Shown one piece after another: positions 1 to 7,781 of a DNA stretch of 64,000 bases (the stretch's first letter is position 1; every line of letters starts with the position of its first letter). A program made the translations under genes and the position numbers. Source of the DNA: BRH-c25 sp012519325. Lineage in GTDB: Bacteria > Bacillota > Clostridia > Lutisporales > Lutisporaceae. The notes beneath the pieces are model-generated. The model was not told where the DNA came from. It did no database searches and saw only the letters and a list, made by a program, of their open reading frames with translations. The DNA is taken from NCBI GenBank assembly GCA_050950645.1, contig JBMNHZ010000011.1, positions 13,202 through 77,201 of the forward strand. Reading direction: 5' to 3'.

Positions 1-168
1 GCACCTATACAGATGCTGCCGGCAACGGTGTTATCACTGAGAGCATCCGCAGGCTCAACAAACCCGGGAATTATCATATTACCGGCTGTTATTTCTTCCT
101 TTGCTGCTGTTTTCACCGGAGTGATAGCCTGCAAGCTGCTTGAAAAAGCATATGGAGGTGGGCGATGA
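1..168 (+). CDS. spmA: Spore maturation protein A, C-terminal end (partial)
   Basis: The open frame runs from the first base to a TGA at 166-168 and gives 55 residues. They are hydrophobic with a small-residue-rich segment and end in a short Lys/Gly/Arg tail, as in the C-terminus of SpmA, a membrane protein needed for spore core dehydration. The stop overlaps the start of the next gene in an ATGA arrangement, the usual coupled spmA-spmB layout. The N-terminus lies outside the window. The call rests mostly on this linkage to spmB and less on the short sequence itself. Confidence 0.75.
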   Translation, partial: APIQMLPATVLSLRASAGSTNPGIIILPAVISSFAAVFTGVIACKLLEKAYGGGR

Positions 169-674
169 GCTTTATTATTCCGATAATCATATTGCTTATC
201 CTGATTTACGGATATATCAAGGGGGTCAAAGTATATGATTCCTTCATTGAAGGGGCAGGGGAAGGGCTGCTGATAACCTTCAGGATACTGCCTTACATAG
301 GGGCGATGCTCCTTGCAGTGGGCATGCTTCGGAGTTCCGGCGGATTGGATTTTCTGCTTTATATTTTGAGGCCTTTTACAAAAGCAGCCGGAATACCTGA
401 AGAGGTGATGCCGTTGATCATTATGAAGCCTTTGTCGGGAAGCGGTGCCCTGGGGATACTTGCAGACATATTGAGAAGAAGCGGCGCGGACAGCTTTGCA
501 GGAGTATTGGCAAGTATAATAATGAGCAGTACTGAGACGATTTTTTATACGATTACTGTATATTTTGGCTCAGTAGGAATAAAAAATATTCGTCACACTC
601 TGGCGGCAGCCTTGGTTGCAGATGTGGCAGGATTAGCAGCGGCAGTACTTCTGTGCAGGTTCATTTTGTTTTAG
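165..674 (+). CDS. spmB: Spore maturation protein B
   Basis: A 169-residue integral membrane protein with about four hydrophobic segments. It carries the family pattern of a polar loop after the second helix (LRPFTKAAGIPEEVMPL) followed by KPLSGSGALGIL and the SSTETIFY motif of SpmB/nucleoside-recognition-domain proteins. Length matches the family (about 170-180). It is translationally coupled to spmA by a 4-base overlap. SpmA and SpmB act together in the forespore to reach normal core dehydration and heat resistance. No terminator with a U-tract is obvious downstream before the IS remnant. Confidence 0.9.
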   Translation: MSFIIPIIILLILIYGYIKGVKVYDSFIEGAGEGLLITFRILPYIGAMLLAVGMLRSSGGLDFLLYILRPFTKAAGIPEEVMPLIIMKPLSGSGALGILADILRRSGADSFAGVLASIIMSSTETIFYTITVYFGSVGIKNIRHTLAAALVADVAGLAAAVLLCRFILF

Positions 675-832
675 TTGTAAGGTAAGGTGTGCATCCAAAG
701 CGCACTGTATATTGTTGCGGCTTGAACCCCTAATTACAGAGAATATCCTTGTACTTCATGACCTGTCGTAGAAAAGCTTCTTTTTACTACCTCGCTCAAT
801 CCTCACTAAGAATAGTCGTTTTTCTCCTGATG

Positions 833-1626
833 TCAAGGGCAAGGACTAAAGCCTGCTTCGCACCCTTGACATACCTTCGAAAAACAACTGATATTTTCAC
901 GGGATTGAGCAAAGGTCTCAAATTCATAACGACTGTAACATTCATCCTCCAAAATACTATGGAATGATTCGATGTAAGCATTCATATTGAGTGTATTAAT
1001 GGGGATTCTTTCATGAGTGATCCCCAGGGTTTCCATTGCCTTACTAAAAACTTTTGCCCTAAACTGTGGACCGTTATCGCTTCTTAAAATGAGTTTGTCA
1101 GTTTCTTTAATGTTTCTTTTCATCACTGCATTTTTAATGACCCTGACGGCATCGGTTGCTTTGGCATTAAGGTCAATTTGCCAATGTTGGTTGGAACCGG
1201 TAATGGTTTCTTTTTGCGCTAATTTTACTGGCCTGTAGGGTTTTCTTTTTCTTTGTGGCCGTAGTATATCTAATTTTTTACAGAGCCGGTAAGTCTTTTT
1301 ATGATTGATTCTTAACCCGTAATCTTCTTGTAGGCTGGCATTGAGCTTCTTGTATCCGTATGGGTATCCGTCACCACCGATTAATTCTATCAGCCATATC
1401 TTAATGGTTTTATTGTCAACCGGTTCATTATCCTTGTTTAGGCTATAGCCTGGTATTTTGCGGCCACGTTTAGCATCGGAAGCTGGTTTAGGATTGACCT
1501 TTTTATGTATCTGGGCATAGTAGGTGGAACTGGCCAGGCCGACAAAGCTCAGGAAGATTTGGATGGTGTAACCTTCCTGGATCCACCTTTTAGCAATAGC
1601 TGCTTTGTCGGCTAATGAGGGTTTCT
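833..1626 (-). pseudogene. IS3-family transposase OrfB, internally deleted
   Basis: This frame is open through about 265 codons but has no ATG, GTG or TTG before the GTG at 1126, so it would have to be reached by -1 frameshifting from orfA. It holds the HTH_21-like region, then HWQID with the first catalytic Asp, RSDNGPQF with the second Asp and YIESFHSILEDE with the Glu. Roughly 40 residues normally present between the first Asp and KATDAVR are missing in frame. The C-terminal end after SRYEFETFAQS is replaced by unrelated sequence. All three acidic residues survive but their spacing is wrong, so activity is unlikely. Confidence 0.8.
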
Positions 1627-1923
1627 AATGTCTCTTACTTCACGTAAAATGGCTAGTTCTAATTCTTTTTCTGCAAGAAGACGTTTCAACTGATCATTTT
1701 GCAAGATTACTTCCTTTAACCGTTGTTCCATGGCTTTTGTACGCGTAGTTTCGCCCCGCGGAAGGGTTTTCACACTGCCCCTCTGTCGGTATTTTCTAAG
1801 CCAGGTATGGATAGTATTGGGCGATATTTCATAGCGTCTGGCAACCAAGGCTATATTACCGGTTTCCTGACATTCACGGATAATTTGTTCTCTAAATTCA
1901 TCGCTGTATTTCTTTCTTGTCAT
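1612..1923 (-). CDS. IS3-family transposase OrfA (helix-turn-helix)
   Basis: About 103 residues from the ATG at 1923. An earlier ATG at 1962 is also in frame, but the family-type start is MTRKKYSDEF. The N-terminal half is an HTH_Tnp_1 domain (FREQIIRECQETGN, then SPNTIHTWLRKYRQRG), followed by a leucine-rich coiled coil (LKRLLAEKELELAILREV) used for OrfA/OrfAB multimerisation. The stop at 1612-1614 overlaps the orfB frame, which lies in the -1 phase, as expected for programmed frameshifting. Confidence 0.85.
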   Translation of the reverse strand: MTRKKYSDEFREQIIRECQETGNIALVARRYEISPNTIHTWLRKYRQRGSVKTLPRGETTRTKAMEQRLKEVILQNDQLKRLLAEKELELAILREVRDIRNPH

Positions 1924-1989
1924 GGTATCTCCCCCTGTGTTTTTAATGCTATCATGATACAAGGGATTTTTCCAAGTCCATTAGGGGGC

Positions 1990-2795
1990 TATATAGGTGG
2001 ACTCCCTCATCACGCACAGATGTAAAGAAATCTTTCAGTGCAGTCTTGTATGTCTTGTCATAGATGCATTGACGAAGTATGAAAATTCCTACACCGGACG
2101 CCCCATCTACCGAATAGTCGTAGAAGGGCTCCGTTCCTATCGGCATAGCTATCGCATTCTCCTGCAGCGCAAAGGCTTTATTGATGGAGCTTCCGTCATT
2201 TTGCCGCTCCAGCGAAATTTCAATCTCCCGCCCAGTATTTATGCCTACAAAAGCCAGATAATCGCTGCGATTGATGCGTGAGGCAAAGACATAACGGCTC
2301 CAGGCGTCAAGCTCATAGGAAAACTTCTCCTGGAATCGTTCATAAAGCTGGGTAACCGAAACACCACCTATCTTATTAACAGTATATCCGTCATATTCGC
2401 CGCCTGAACAAACCAAGCATTGCCCTTCCCATGAAAATAATAACGGTAGAAACTTTGTATCCTCATAGTACGCCCGTACCATGGTATGGGCATCTTCAAG
2501 GCGTGCAAGAACCCGAGATGCACTTTGCCACAGTGACAGGACCGTAACCTCTGTCGATTCGGAAAGCTCTGCATACTCCCGCTCATATGCCTTCTGAACT
2601 GCTGAAGGCAGGTCGGATATACAAGCCGGATGGCGCTCCCGCAGGCGATTGACAATAAACTTTAAATCCTCCGCAGCTTGCATCCCGGTAAGGATCAAGC
2701 CATATCCGCCACGCTCCATATAATGCAATAGCACATATAGCAAAAACGCAAAGAAAAATCCCTATATGCTTGATCCATTTCTTTTTTATACTCAT
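1990..2795 (-). pseudogene. Membrane-anchored S41-like peptidase, frameshifted and truncated by IS
   Basis: The start at 2795 encodes a cytoplasmic Lys-rich tip and one membrane anchor (about residues 10-30). Around 2690 the reading continues in another frame with an S41-like N-terminal region (AAEDLKFIVNRLRERHPA, then SASRVLARLEDAHT, a motif that precedes the peptidase core in clostridial homologues). The frame reaches FFTSVRDEG, where the family normally enters the catalytic core, and then runs into the IS3 remnant. Two lesions, a frameshift and loss of the catalytic half, make it non-functional. Family assignment is moderate because only the pre-catalytic part remains. Its start overlaps the stop of the 66-residue gene upstream (ATGA). 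Confidence 0.6.
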
Positions 2796-2992
2796 TCTCC
2801 GCCCTTTGAGCCGCTTCCCTTACCGAACAGCATTGACGCAATAAGGCCGATCAGCAAACCCGCAACCGCGCCCCTGATCATACCGGCCGCGATATGGAAG
2901 CTGTACAATATCGAAGCCAGCGCTCCAACTCCGGAACCGAATACAATGCCTAGCGCGGGTAATAGCGTTTTTACGGACTTTTTATTAGACAT
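2792..2992 (-). CDS. Small two-helix membrane protein, unknown function
   Basis: Sixty-six residues: a basic N-terminus (MSNKKSVKTLL), two hydrophobic stretches rich in Gly and Ala (about residues 9-29 and 37-57) and a short Gly/Lys tail. The glycine-zipper-like helices resemble small membrane partners, but I recognise no family. It overlaps the next gene downstream by four bases, so it was probably co-translated with the now broken S41-like protein. It starts 15 bp after the end of the lipoprotein gene and may share that gene's operator-controlled promoter. Confidence 0.6.
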   Translation of the reverse strand: MSNKKSVKTLLPALGIVFGSGVGALASILYSFHIAAGMIRGAVAGLLIGLIASMLFGKGSGSKGGE

Positions 2993-3006
2993 ATTCTTAC
3001 CTCAAC

Positions 3007-3450
3007 CTATTTCATTTTTTCGATTTTCACAATCACGTTCTGCTCGCTTTCGTTGTTAAAGTACTGAAACTTAATAACTTCGCCGATACTAAGTTCCATA
3101 CCGTCGAATTCTTTCTTGATATCATCAGACAACATAAATACCTTAATTGCTTTTTCTTTTGGGACACCTGAAATGGCTATTTCGATGAAGTTGCTATCTA
3201 TCTGTCCCTGAAAGGCACCTGTATCAGTTTTGTATGTATCATCTGGTTCGCTGGACTCGATTTTATCTGATGACGTTTCGCCTAAACTTGATGATGCTTG
3301 ATGATCTGGATCTTGCGTTGGCTGCACCTCAACATTCTGCGTTCCTTGCTCACCCAAAATCTCCTCATTGTTAAAATACGAAAGTAATCCACATCCTGAA
3401 AGTAGATTTGTTAAGAGCATCAGAAAAACAAATACGCTAATTTTCTTCAT
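3007..3450 (-). CDS. Putative lipoprotein, unknown function
   Basis: The start is placed at 3450 because GGAGG lies correctly upstream and the product then begins MKKISVFVFLML with a lipobox (LLSGC) near residue 20. An upstream in-frame ATG at 3480 lies inside the operator. After the Cys comes a Ser/Thr/Asp/Gln-rich linker (about residues 35-85), then a small compact domain of about 60 residues containing ISGVPKEKAIKVFML and LSIGEVIKFQYFNN. I do not recognise the domain. It is predicted to be anchored on the outer face of the membrane. Its promoter at 3491-3519 carries two palindromic operators, so it is very likely controlled by the XRE regulator at 3962-4168. Confidence 0.7.
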   Translation of the reverse strand: MKKISVFVFLMLLTNLLSGCGLLSYFNNEEILGEQGTQNVEVQPTQDPDHQASSSLGETSSDKIESSEPDDTYKTDTGAFQGQIDSNFIEIAISGVPKEKAIKVFMLSDDIKKEFDGMELSIGEVIKFQYFNNESEQNVIVKIEKMK

Positions 3451-3470
3451 GAGTCTCCTCCAATATATAA

Positions 3471-3531
3471 TGTAAAGCATGCTTTACATTATTGTATACT
3501 ATTTGCAGTCGAATGTCAAGCATACTTTCCA
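3471..3531 (-). promoter_or_regulatory. Promoter of the lipoprotein gene with two palindromic operators
   Basis: The minus strand reads TTGACA (3514-3519), a 17-bp spacer and TACAAT (3491-3496). Operator O1 at 3471-3488 (TGTAAAGCATGCTTTACA) is a perfect palindrome that extends to 26 bp at 3467-3492 and sits just downstream of the -10. Operator O2 at 3514-3531 (TGTCAAGCATACTTTCCA) covers the -35. Centre-to-centre spacing is 43 bp, about four helical turns, which suggests cooperative repressor binding. Matching sites occur at 4190-4207, 4235-4252 and 4279-4296. Confidence 0.75.
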
Positions 3532-3566
3532 TTATTTTTTCTTATCAAATGAAAAACAGTTTAAAA

Positions 3567-3965
3567 CTATAGTTTTTTACTGAAATAGGCTGATAAAACT
3601 ATAATGCTCAACGAATATAATAGTAGCAAACCCGCTATTACGTATGCCCCTATAAGTTGATCAGCCAGCACCAAAACGAACGCACTGACGCTCATGGCCG
3701 TTATTAAGGTCATGCCCGCATACCAGGCCGCCTTTTCCCGTATCACAATATTGCGTTCATCGTGCCATTCAATTTTGTCGCCTTCCTTGTCTACTTCTTT
3801 TCTGGCAAGCAGTGGCGCAGCCTTCGTCGCAGCAAGCCCAAGAACAATAATTCCTGTTGCAACCAGAATCCCGGACAGCAAAGGTTTGCCTGAATACAAC
3901 CCTACCAGCAACAGGATCATGCCTGTCAACAAAAGTAAAGCATAGATTCCGATACGTTTTTTCAC
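3567..3965 (-). CDS. DUF2178-like four-helix membrane protein
   Basis: A 132-residue membrane protein with helix pairs at about residues 5-25 and 28-48 and again at 83-103 and 106-126. A conserved polar loop lies between the pairs (WHDERNIVIREKAAW). That DER..I..KA signature and this topology match DUF2178-type proteins, which are commonly encoded next to a small XRE regulator. Biochemical function is unknown. Possible roles are membrane anchor or signal input for the regulator. The start overlaps the regulator stop by four bases, so the two are translationally coupled. Confidence 0.75.
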   Translation of the reverse strand: MKKRIGIYALLLLTGMILLLVGLYSGKPLLSGILVATGIIVLGLAATKAAPLLARKEVDKEGDKIEWHDERNIVIREKAAWYAGMTLITAMSVSAFVLVLADQLIGAYVIAGLLLLYSLSIIVLSAYFSKKL

Positions 3966-4168
3966 AGCTCTTGTTCCTCCTCATAGATAAAAATATCTTC
4001 AATAGATAAGTTAAAATATCGGGATATTTTAAATGCCAAGATAATCGATGGGTTGTATCGTCCGTTTTCCAGAGATCCGATTGTCTGGCGAGAAACACAA
4101 AGTGCCGCCGCCAATTGTTCTTGCGTTACGCCCCTGGATTTTCTTATTTCCTCCAACTTGTTTTTCAA
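3962..4168 (-). CDS. XRE-family transcriptional regulator (YozG/YvaO type)
   Basis: Sixty-eight residues forming one HTH_3 domain: LEEIRKSRGVTQEQLAAALC, recognition helix SRQTIGSLENGRYNPS and the C-terminal IEDIFIYEEE helix typical of small Cro/CI-like regulators paired with membrane proteins. It dimerises and binds DNA in the cytoplasm. Its own promoter holds two copies of the 18-bp palindrome, one over the -35 and one near the start site, which implies autorepression. Copies at the two other local promoters make it the likely master of a three-promoter regulon. Confidence 0.88.
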   Translation of the reverse strand: MKNKLEEIRKSRGVTQEQLAAALCVSRQTIGSLENGRYNPSIILAFKISRYFNLSIEDIFIYEEEQEL

Positions 4169-4189
4169 ATCTATTGACTCCTATCAATG

Positions 4190-4252
4190 TGTAAAGTTAA
4201 CTTTCCATCCCAATATATATAATATTTGAAACTTTGTCAAGTGTGCTTTCCA
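4190..4252 (-). promoter_or_regulatory. Autoregulated promoter of the XRE/DUF2178 operon
   Basis: Minus strand: TTGACA at 4235-4240, 17-bp spacer, TATATT at 4212-4217. Operator O4 (TGTCAAGTGTGCTTTCCA) at 4235-4252 covers the -35. Operator O3 (TGTAAAGTTAACTTTCCA) at 4190-4207 lies at the expected transcription start. The geometry copies that of the lipoprotein promoter: one site on the -35 and one just after the -10, with centres 45 bp apart. Confidence 0.72.
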
Positions 4253-4278
4253 TAAAAATATAAATTAGAATATAATTT

Positions 4279-4320
4279 TGTAAAGCATACTTTACATGCT
4301 CTAAATAAATTTGGTATAAT
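4279..4320 (+). promoter_or_regulatory. Third operator-controlled promoter, for the 37-residue peptide
   Basis: Operator O5 (TGTAAAGCATACTTTACA) at 4279-4296 contains TTTACA (4291-4296), which can serve as -35. An 18-bp spacer leads to TATAAT at 4315-4320. The operator again overlaps the -35. It fires divergently from the XRE promoter, and the centres of O4 and O5 are 44 bp apart. Confidence 0.6.
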
Positions 4321-4353
4321 TTTAGATATATAATCACCAGGAAGGGTGAACTA

Positions 4354-4467
4354 ATGATTCCATTAATTAAGTTGAAAAATAAAATTTTTTATAATGAACT
4401 ATTTTCTAACTTACTCTTTGTAGCCATAATTGCTTCATATATACTGCTCAAAGCAATCAGCAATTAG
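4354..4467 (+). CDS. 37-residue hydrophobic peptide, unknown function
   Basis: ATG at 4354, stop TAG at 4465-4467, preceded by a plausible ribosome site (AGGAAGGGTG). The product has a basic N-terminal part (KLKNKIFYNE) and one hydrophobic helix (LLFVAIIASYILLKA), so it would be a single-pass membrane peptide. It lies directly behind the operator-controlled promoter at 4279-4320. It could be a genuine small protein, or the N-terminal piece of a frameshifted gene, since the next frame continues with another membrane-like segment. Confidence 0.5.
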   Translation: MIPLIKLKNKIFYNELFSNLLFVAIIASYILLKAISN

Positions 4468-4620
4468 CCTACGGTGCATCCTATTTCATAGCATTTCGCA
4501 GCGGTATCATGGGTGCCGTGATGTATGTTGCGGGAATGTATACAGTCAACCTAGCCTCAAATAACAGCGACGAAAATAAGCAAACCTTTCTAATTGATAT
4601 GAGGATAGCAAAAAAAGGAT
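4468..4620 (+). pseudogene. Membrane-protein remnant downstream of the small peptide
   Basis: Shifting frame at about 4462 gives a protein-like stretch (LAYGASYFIAFRSGIMGAVM, then a transmembrane-like GMYTV segment and DENKQTFLIDMRIAKKG). It then runs into the 3' end of the convergent SLH gene with no natural end. It may be the second half of the gene that starts at 4354, broken by a frameshift and cut at the junction near 4620. I do not recognise the family. Confidence 0.35.
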
Positions 4621-4623
4621 TGG

Positions 4624-6339
4624 TTACTTCTGCAGTTTATTTTTTATTCCTTCGTCCCCGCAGTTCCCTTCTCCCCAGGTCCATACACTGCCGTCGGTCT
4701 TCAGAACCATTATCAGGCCGTCATTATAAGAGTCTAAGCTTGCGCTTTGGACCGCGTCCACAACATTATCCATTACCTTTTCGGGTACAAGCCTGTCGGA
4801 TTCCGGTTGTTCCAGGACAGAAAAGACCGGACCTGAAAATCCCCAAATCCACATAGTGTTTTCGGTTTTCACCGCAATACCGTTTTGGCCGATGTTGGCA
4901 GTTCTGACATTATCCAAAATTTTTGACGGAGGATAATCGCCATACAGGTAACCCTCACCATTCCCGAGAAGGAAAGCATCGTTTGCTCCGTACGACCAGA
5001 GGCTTTTATCATCCTTCCTTATAAACAAATTCGTTGAATATGGGTCTGTACAAGCTGAGCCGACAACCAGCCTGGAGGGTATCATTGCATTTGGGTTTGA
5101 AACGCCGCTTGCATCTATTATTCCATCCGAATAATCTGTTTTAGCGTAATGCCCGCTTAACTCGCTGTCATGTCCCTGATTTATTTCCGCAGATCCTGCA
5201 CCGCCTGAAGCTTCCGGGTCGTCTGTACCTGCTATAACAGCATCTGTGCCACCGTCAGGTACATCGGGTATACCCTCCGGGAAGTTTAGCGTCATACTTA
5301 CCGTTATATTCCCTACGTCAGCTATCATCAAATTTAATTCATAACCCGGCATTTCAGCCGTAAAAATGGAATAGGTATTGTCTTTCATTTCCTGGCAATC
5401 ACTGTCATATTGCTTTATAAAGTTCCTGTAGAGATTTGCCAGGTCAGATAGCTTCTTATCGGACTGGTACTGCAGGAAGATGCTGCCTTCGCTCGCTTCT
5501 TTGGTTAAATTGCATGCATCATCTGCGAACGGAATGTTTTTGGGAAAGCCTTTTGGCAGACTCAGTCTCAATTGGGACGGATGCGCTCCCGCAGCTGCAA
5601 TTATACCAGCGCCGGTGTCCACAGGAGAACTTTTTCCGGTTAGTAACTCATAAGCCCTCAACGAAACCAAAACAGCCTGCTCACGTGTGGCATTTCCGTC
5701 GGGATCAAACAGGTCGGCTTCATTTGTCTTTCCCACGCCTTTCACAATCTGAACCTTATAGCAATAATAAACTCCCTCCCGTGCCCAGGATTTCACCTTA
5801 TCGTTATCGGCAAACAGTGCTGCGCTCTGAGTTTGATAGTCCGCCGCAAGATTGATAATTTTCATAGCACGAAAAAGAATAGTAGCCATTTGCTCCCTGG
5901 TGACAAGCTCCGCCGGTGCATACCGATTGCTCCCGACACCTGTTACAAGACCGAGATTTGCAGCTTTCAGCACTTCCGGATTGGTTGTGTCAGAAAAACC
6001 GGTACTCCCTTGTGACGCAGTTTTCCCCGTGTATTTCTCATACAGCTTCAGCGCAATTTCCGCAAATTCTTCCCGTGTGACCTTTGCCGACATGTTGTTT
6101 TTAATGCGAGAGGTAATCAGGCCATATTCCGCCGCTTTGTCCAGTTCCGCGGCAGCCCAGGCGGAAGCGCCCTTGTATGCCGTAGTATTTATGGCCAAGT
6201 TGGGAAAATCAGGCATGCGAAGCTCGCCAGGTTCCTGGTTCAAGGCCGCTGAAGCGGAAAAAGGCAGTAAACATACTGCTAATACGGGAATCAGGATAAT
6301 TATGGATAGATTTCTTCTAATTTTCGGATTTCTTCTCAT
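4624..6339 (-). CDS. SLH-domain surface protein with C-terminal RCC1-like repeats, probably truncated
   Basis: 571 residues. A signal peptide covers about residues 1-32 (basic start, hydrophobic core, SASA|AL). Three SLH repeats follow (about 45-105, 110-165 and 170-235, with VTREEFAEIALKLYE, LVTREQMATILFRA and NATREQAVLVSLRA), which bind pyruvylated secondary cell-wall polymer. A middle region of unclear fold and a Gly/Asp linker precede RCC1-like repeats (SLWSYGAND, MWIWGFSG, SVWTWGEGN). The protein stops inside the third repeat. RCC1 propellers need about seven blades, so the C-terminus has probably been lost at the junction near 4620, where the facing remnant is also cut. The ribosome site GGGAGG precedes the ATG at 6339. 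Confidence 0.8.
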   Translation of the reverse strand: MRRNPKIRRNLSIIILIPVLAVCLLPFSASAALNQEPGELRMPDFPNLAINTTAYKGASAWAAAELDKAAEYGLITSRIKNNMSAKVTREEFAEIALKLYEKYTGKTASQGSTGFSDTTNPEVLKAANLGLVTGVGSNRYAPAELVTREQMATILFRAMKIINLAADYQTQSAALFADNDKVKSWAREGVYYCYKVQIVKGVGKTNEADLFDPDGNATREQAVLVSLRAYELLTGKSSPVDTGAGIIAAAGAHPSQLRLSLPKGFPKNIPFADDACNLTKEASEGSIFLQYQSDKKLSDLANLYRNFIKQYDSDCQEMKDNTYSIFTAEMPGYELNLMIADVGNITVSMTLNFPEGIPDVPDGGTDAVIAGTDDPEASGGAGSAEINQGHDSELSGHYAKTDYSDGIIDASGVSNPNAMIPSRLVVGSACTDPYSTNLFIRKDDKSLWSYGANDAFLLGNGEGYLYGDYPPSKILDNVRTANIGQNGIAVKTENTMWIWGFSGPVFSVLEQPESDRLVPEKVMDNVVDAVQSASLDSYNDGLIMVLKTDGSVWTWGEGNCGDEGIKNKLQK

Positions 6340-6489
6340 CTTAGGATTCCTCCCTTATGATAGGATTACGCTATAAAATACAGCAATTGCCTATTTATAT
6401 GTAAAATATAACAATCGCTCATTCTTATTTTATTTACCTGTCGGCTGAATAGATAGGTTGAATATAATTATAATTTAGTAAGAAAAATG

Positions 6490-6940
6490 CTATTTTAAAA
6501 TGAATAGTGCATGCTTCTCGCCCCTCTTGTTCCTACTCCACTGCATTGCGGCAATATTAATATCGGCGGCGCCCAGCGTGGAGCCGATGCGTCCTATCAT
6601 GCCCGGCTTGTCGATATTCTGGACAGCTATAACATACGGGCTCGGTTCAAAGTCAAGCTTGTAGCCGAAGAAATCAACTATTCTCATTTCTTCTTTCGCG
6701 AATATTGTTCCCGACACGCTTTGCGAGCCTTTTTTAGTAGTAAATTTTACAGTAATGAGGTTCGTATACTTGTCAAGCTGGGAACTCTTGCTTTCTACCA
6801 TTTCTATGCCCATGTTCCGGAGCATAAGCTCCGCGTTTACATAGTTTACCTTTTCTTTTATTATAGGATCGAGGAATCCTTTCAGCGCCGACAGCGATAT
6901 CACTTTTGTCTCCTTGTCGGCAAGGTCGCCGCTGTTATAA
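6490..6940 (-). pseudogene. serA: D-3-phosphoglycerate dehydrogenase, internal fragment
   Basis: About 150 codons matching the SerA intervening and ACT regions: SALKGFLDPIIKEKVNYVNA, then SGTIFAKEEMRIVDFFGYKL and the ACT start VIAVQNIDKPGMIGRIGSTL with INIAAMQWSR. The upstream catalytic and NAD-binding domains are missing because an IS3-family element begins at 6941. The downstream end is lost too: after HALFILK the frame stops at once, where SerA proteins normally continue for about 30 more residues. The fragment is therefore cut at both ends and cannot encode an enzyme. A functional serA must lie elsewhere. Confidence 0.85.
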
Positions 6941-6993
6941 TGAACCCAGAAAACAAGACAGACAAAACGGTCAAAATAAGTTAGAATGTAGCT

Positions 6994-7473
6994 ATGGATA
7001 AGAGAAGAAATTTTACACCCGAACAAAAAGCAAAAATTGTAATGGAGGTCTTGCGGGAAGAAAAAACGCTGAATGAAATTGCTGCTGAGTACGAAATACA
7101 TCCGAATCTGCTTAGCCGCTGGAAAGCGGAGTTTATCAATAATGTAGCCAGAGCATTTAGCAAAGAAGCCGAAGAAGTAGAAAAGGTCAAGCAGTCCTAT
7201 GAAAAGGAGAAAGAGGAACTGTTGAAGCAAATAGGGCAGCTCTCTTATGAGAATGCCTGGCTTAAAAAAAATCCGGCCGATTCTAAATCCCGCGAAGACC
7301 GCATGAAAATGATTGACAGAGAAAATAAAAAGCTCAGTATCAGCAGGCAGGCTAAGCTTTTAAGCATTAACCGAACAAGCCTCTATTACAAGTCTGCCCC
7401 AATAAGCGATGAAGAATATCTGATTGCGCGAGATGGGCATACACGGCTTCTGCCCAGGTCCCAACCTCAGTAA
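6994..7473 (+). pseudogene. IS3-family OrfA fused in frame to the start of OrfB
   Basis: 159 codons. Residues 1-60 are an HTH_Tnp_1 domain (TPEQKAKIVMEVLREEKTLN, then IHPNLLSRWKAEFI). Residues 62-95 form a coiled coil. From about residue 104 the frame contains the usual OrfB start (KMIDRENKKLSISRQAKLLS, then NRTSLYYKS). In intact members orfB overlaps orfA in another phase, so this in-frame fusion is itself a lesion. The frame ends at 7473 before the DDE domain. Confidence 0.75.
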
Positions 7474-7747
7474 GCGTATGCATGCCAAATATCTTCATCC
7501 GTATTTGTTGAGAGGTTTAAACATTGATCGACCTAATCAGGTATGGTCAATAGATATAACCTAAGGATCACAATTTACCTGTGAGGATTACATAAACCTG
7601 TTGAAAGAGAACAATATCAAAATATCTATGGATGGTAAAGGCAGAGCATTGGACAATCAGCGCACAGAGCGATTTTTCAGATCCTACAAATGGGAGAAGC
7701 TCTATCTTGAAGACTATGAAAAAGGACGAAAGGAGAATCTAACTTAG
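7474..7747 (+). pseudogene. IS3-family OrfB remnants (DDE region)
   Basis: Scattered pieces of the catalytic domain are readable in shifting frames: KRMHAKYLHPYLLRGLN, then RPNQVWSIDIT with the first Asp directly before a stop, followed by LKENNIKISMDGKGRALDN and RTERFFRSYKWEKLYLEDYE with the Glu region. About 90-100 residues between the first and last parts are missing. Confidence 0.7.
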
Positions 7748-7781
7748 CCCACAAAAAAATCTGTCTTGACAGATGGGGGCA

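Larger units (their letters stand above)
833..1990 (-). mobile_element. IS3-family insertion sequence, degenerate
   Basis: A minus-strand orfA/orfB pair of the IS3 family. The upstream end lies near 1980-1990, just beyond orfA, where the host S41-like frame stops matching its family. The downstream end is lost: orfB diverges from its family after about 890, and no matching terminal repeat was found before spmB. OrfB also lacks an internal block. The copy therefore looks immobile. It truncates the gene at 1990-2795. Confidence 0.8.
6941..7781 (+). mobile_element. IS3-family insertion sequence with internal deletions
   Basis: Terminal inverted repeats match at 15 of 22 positions: TGAACCC with CAAGACAGA from 6941, and the reverse complement of the segment ending at 7781. 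The element is 841 bp, shorter than the 1.2-1.4 kb usual for the family, which agrees with the visible loss of most of orfB. No target-site duplication is visible next to the ends. Both neighbours are gene fragments (serA and a dehydratase-like gene), so rearrangement through IS copies is likely. Confidence 0.8.

Noticed and set aside
749..967. Short plus-strand frame between spmB and the IS3 remnant
   Set aside because: It overlaps the orfB remnant antisense and has no ribosome site or protein-like composition.
3714..3945. Plus-strand frame opposite the DUF2178-like gene
   Set aside because: Antisense to a coupled membrane-protein gene, with no ribosome site.
5436..6376. Plus-strand frames of 139 and 174 codons opposite the SLH gene
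   Set aside because: They lie fully inside a well-supported SLH/RCC1 coding region on the other strand.
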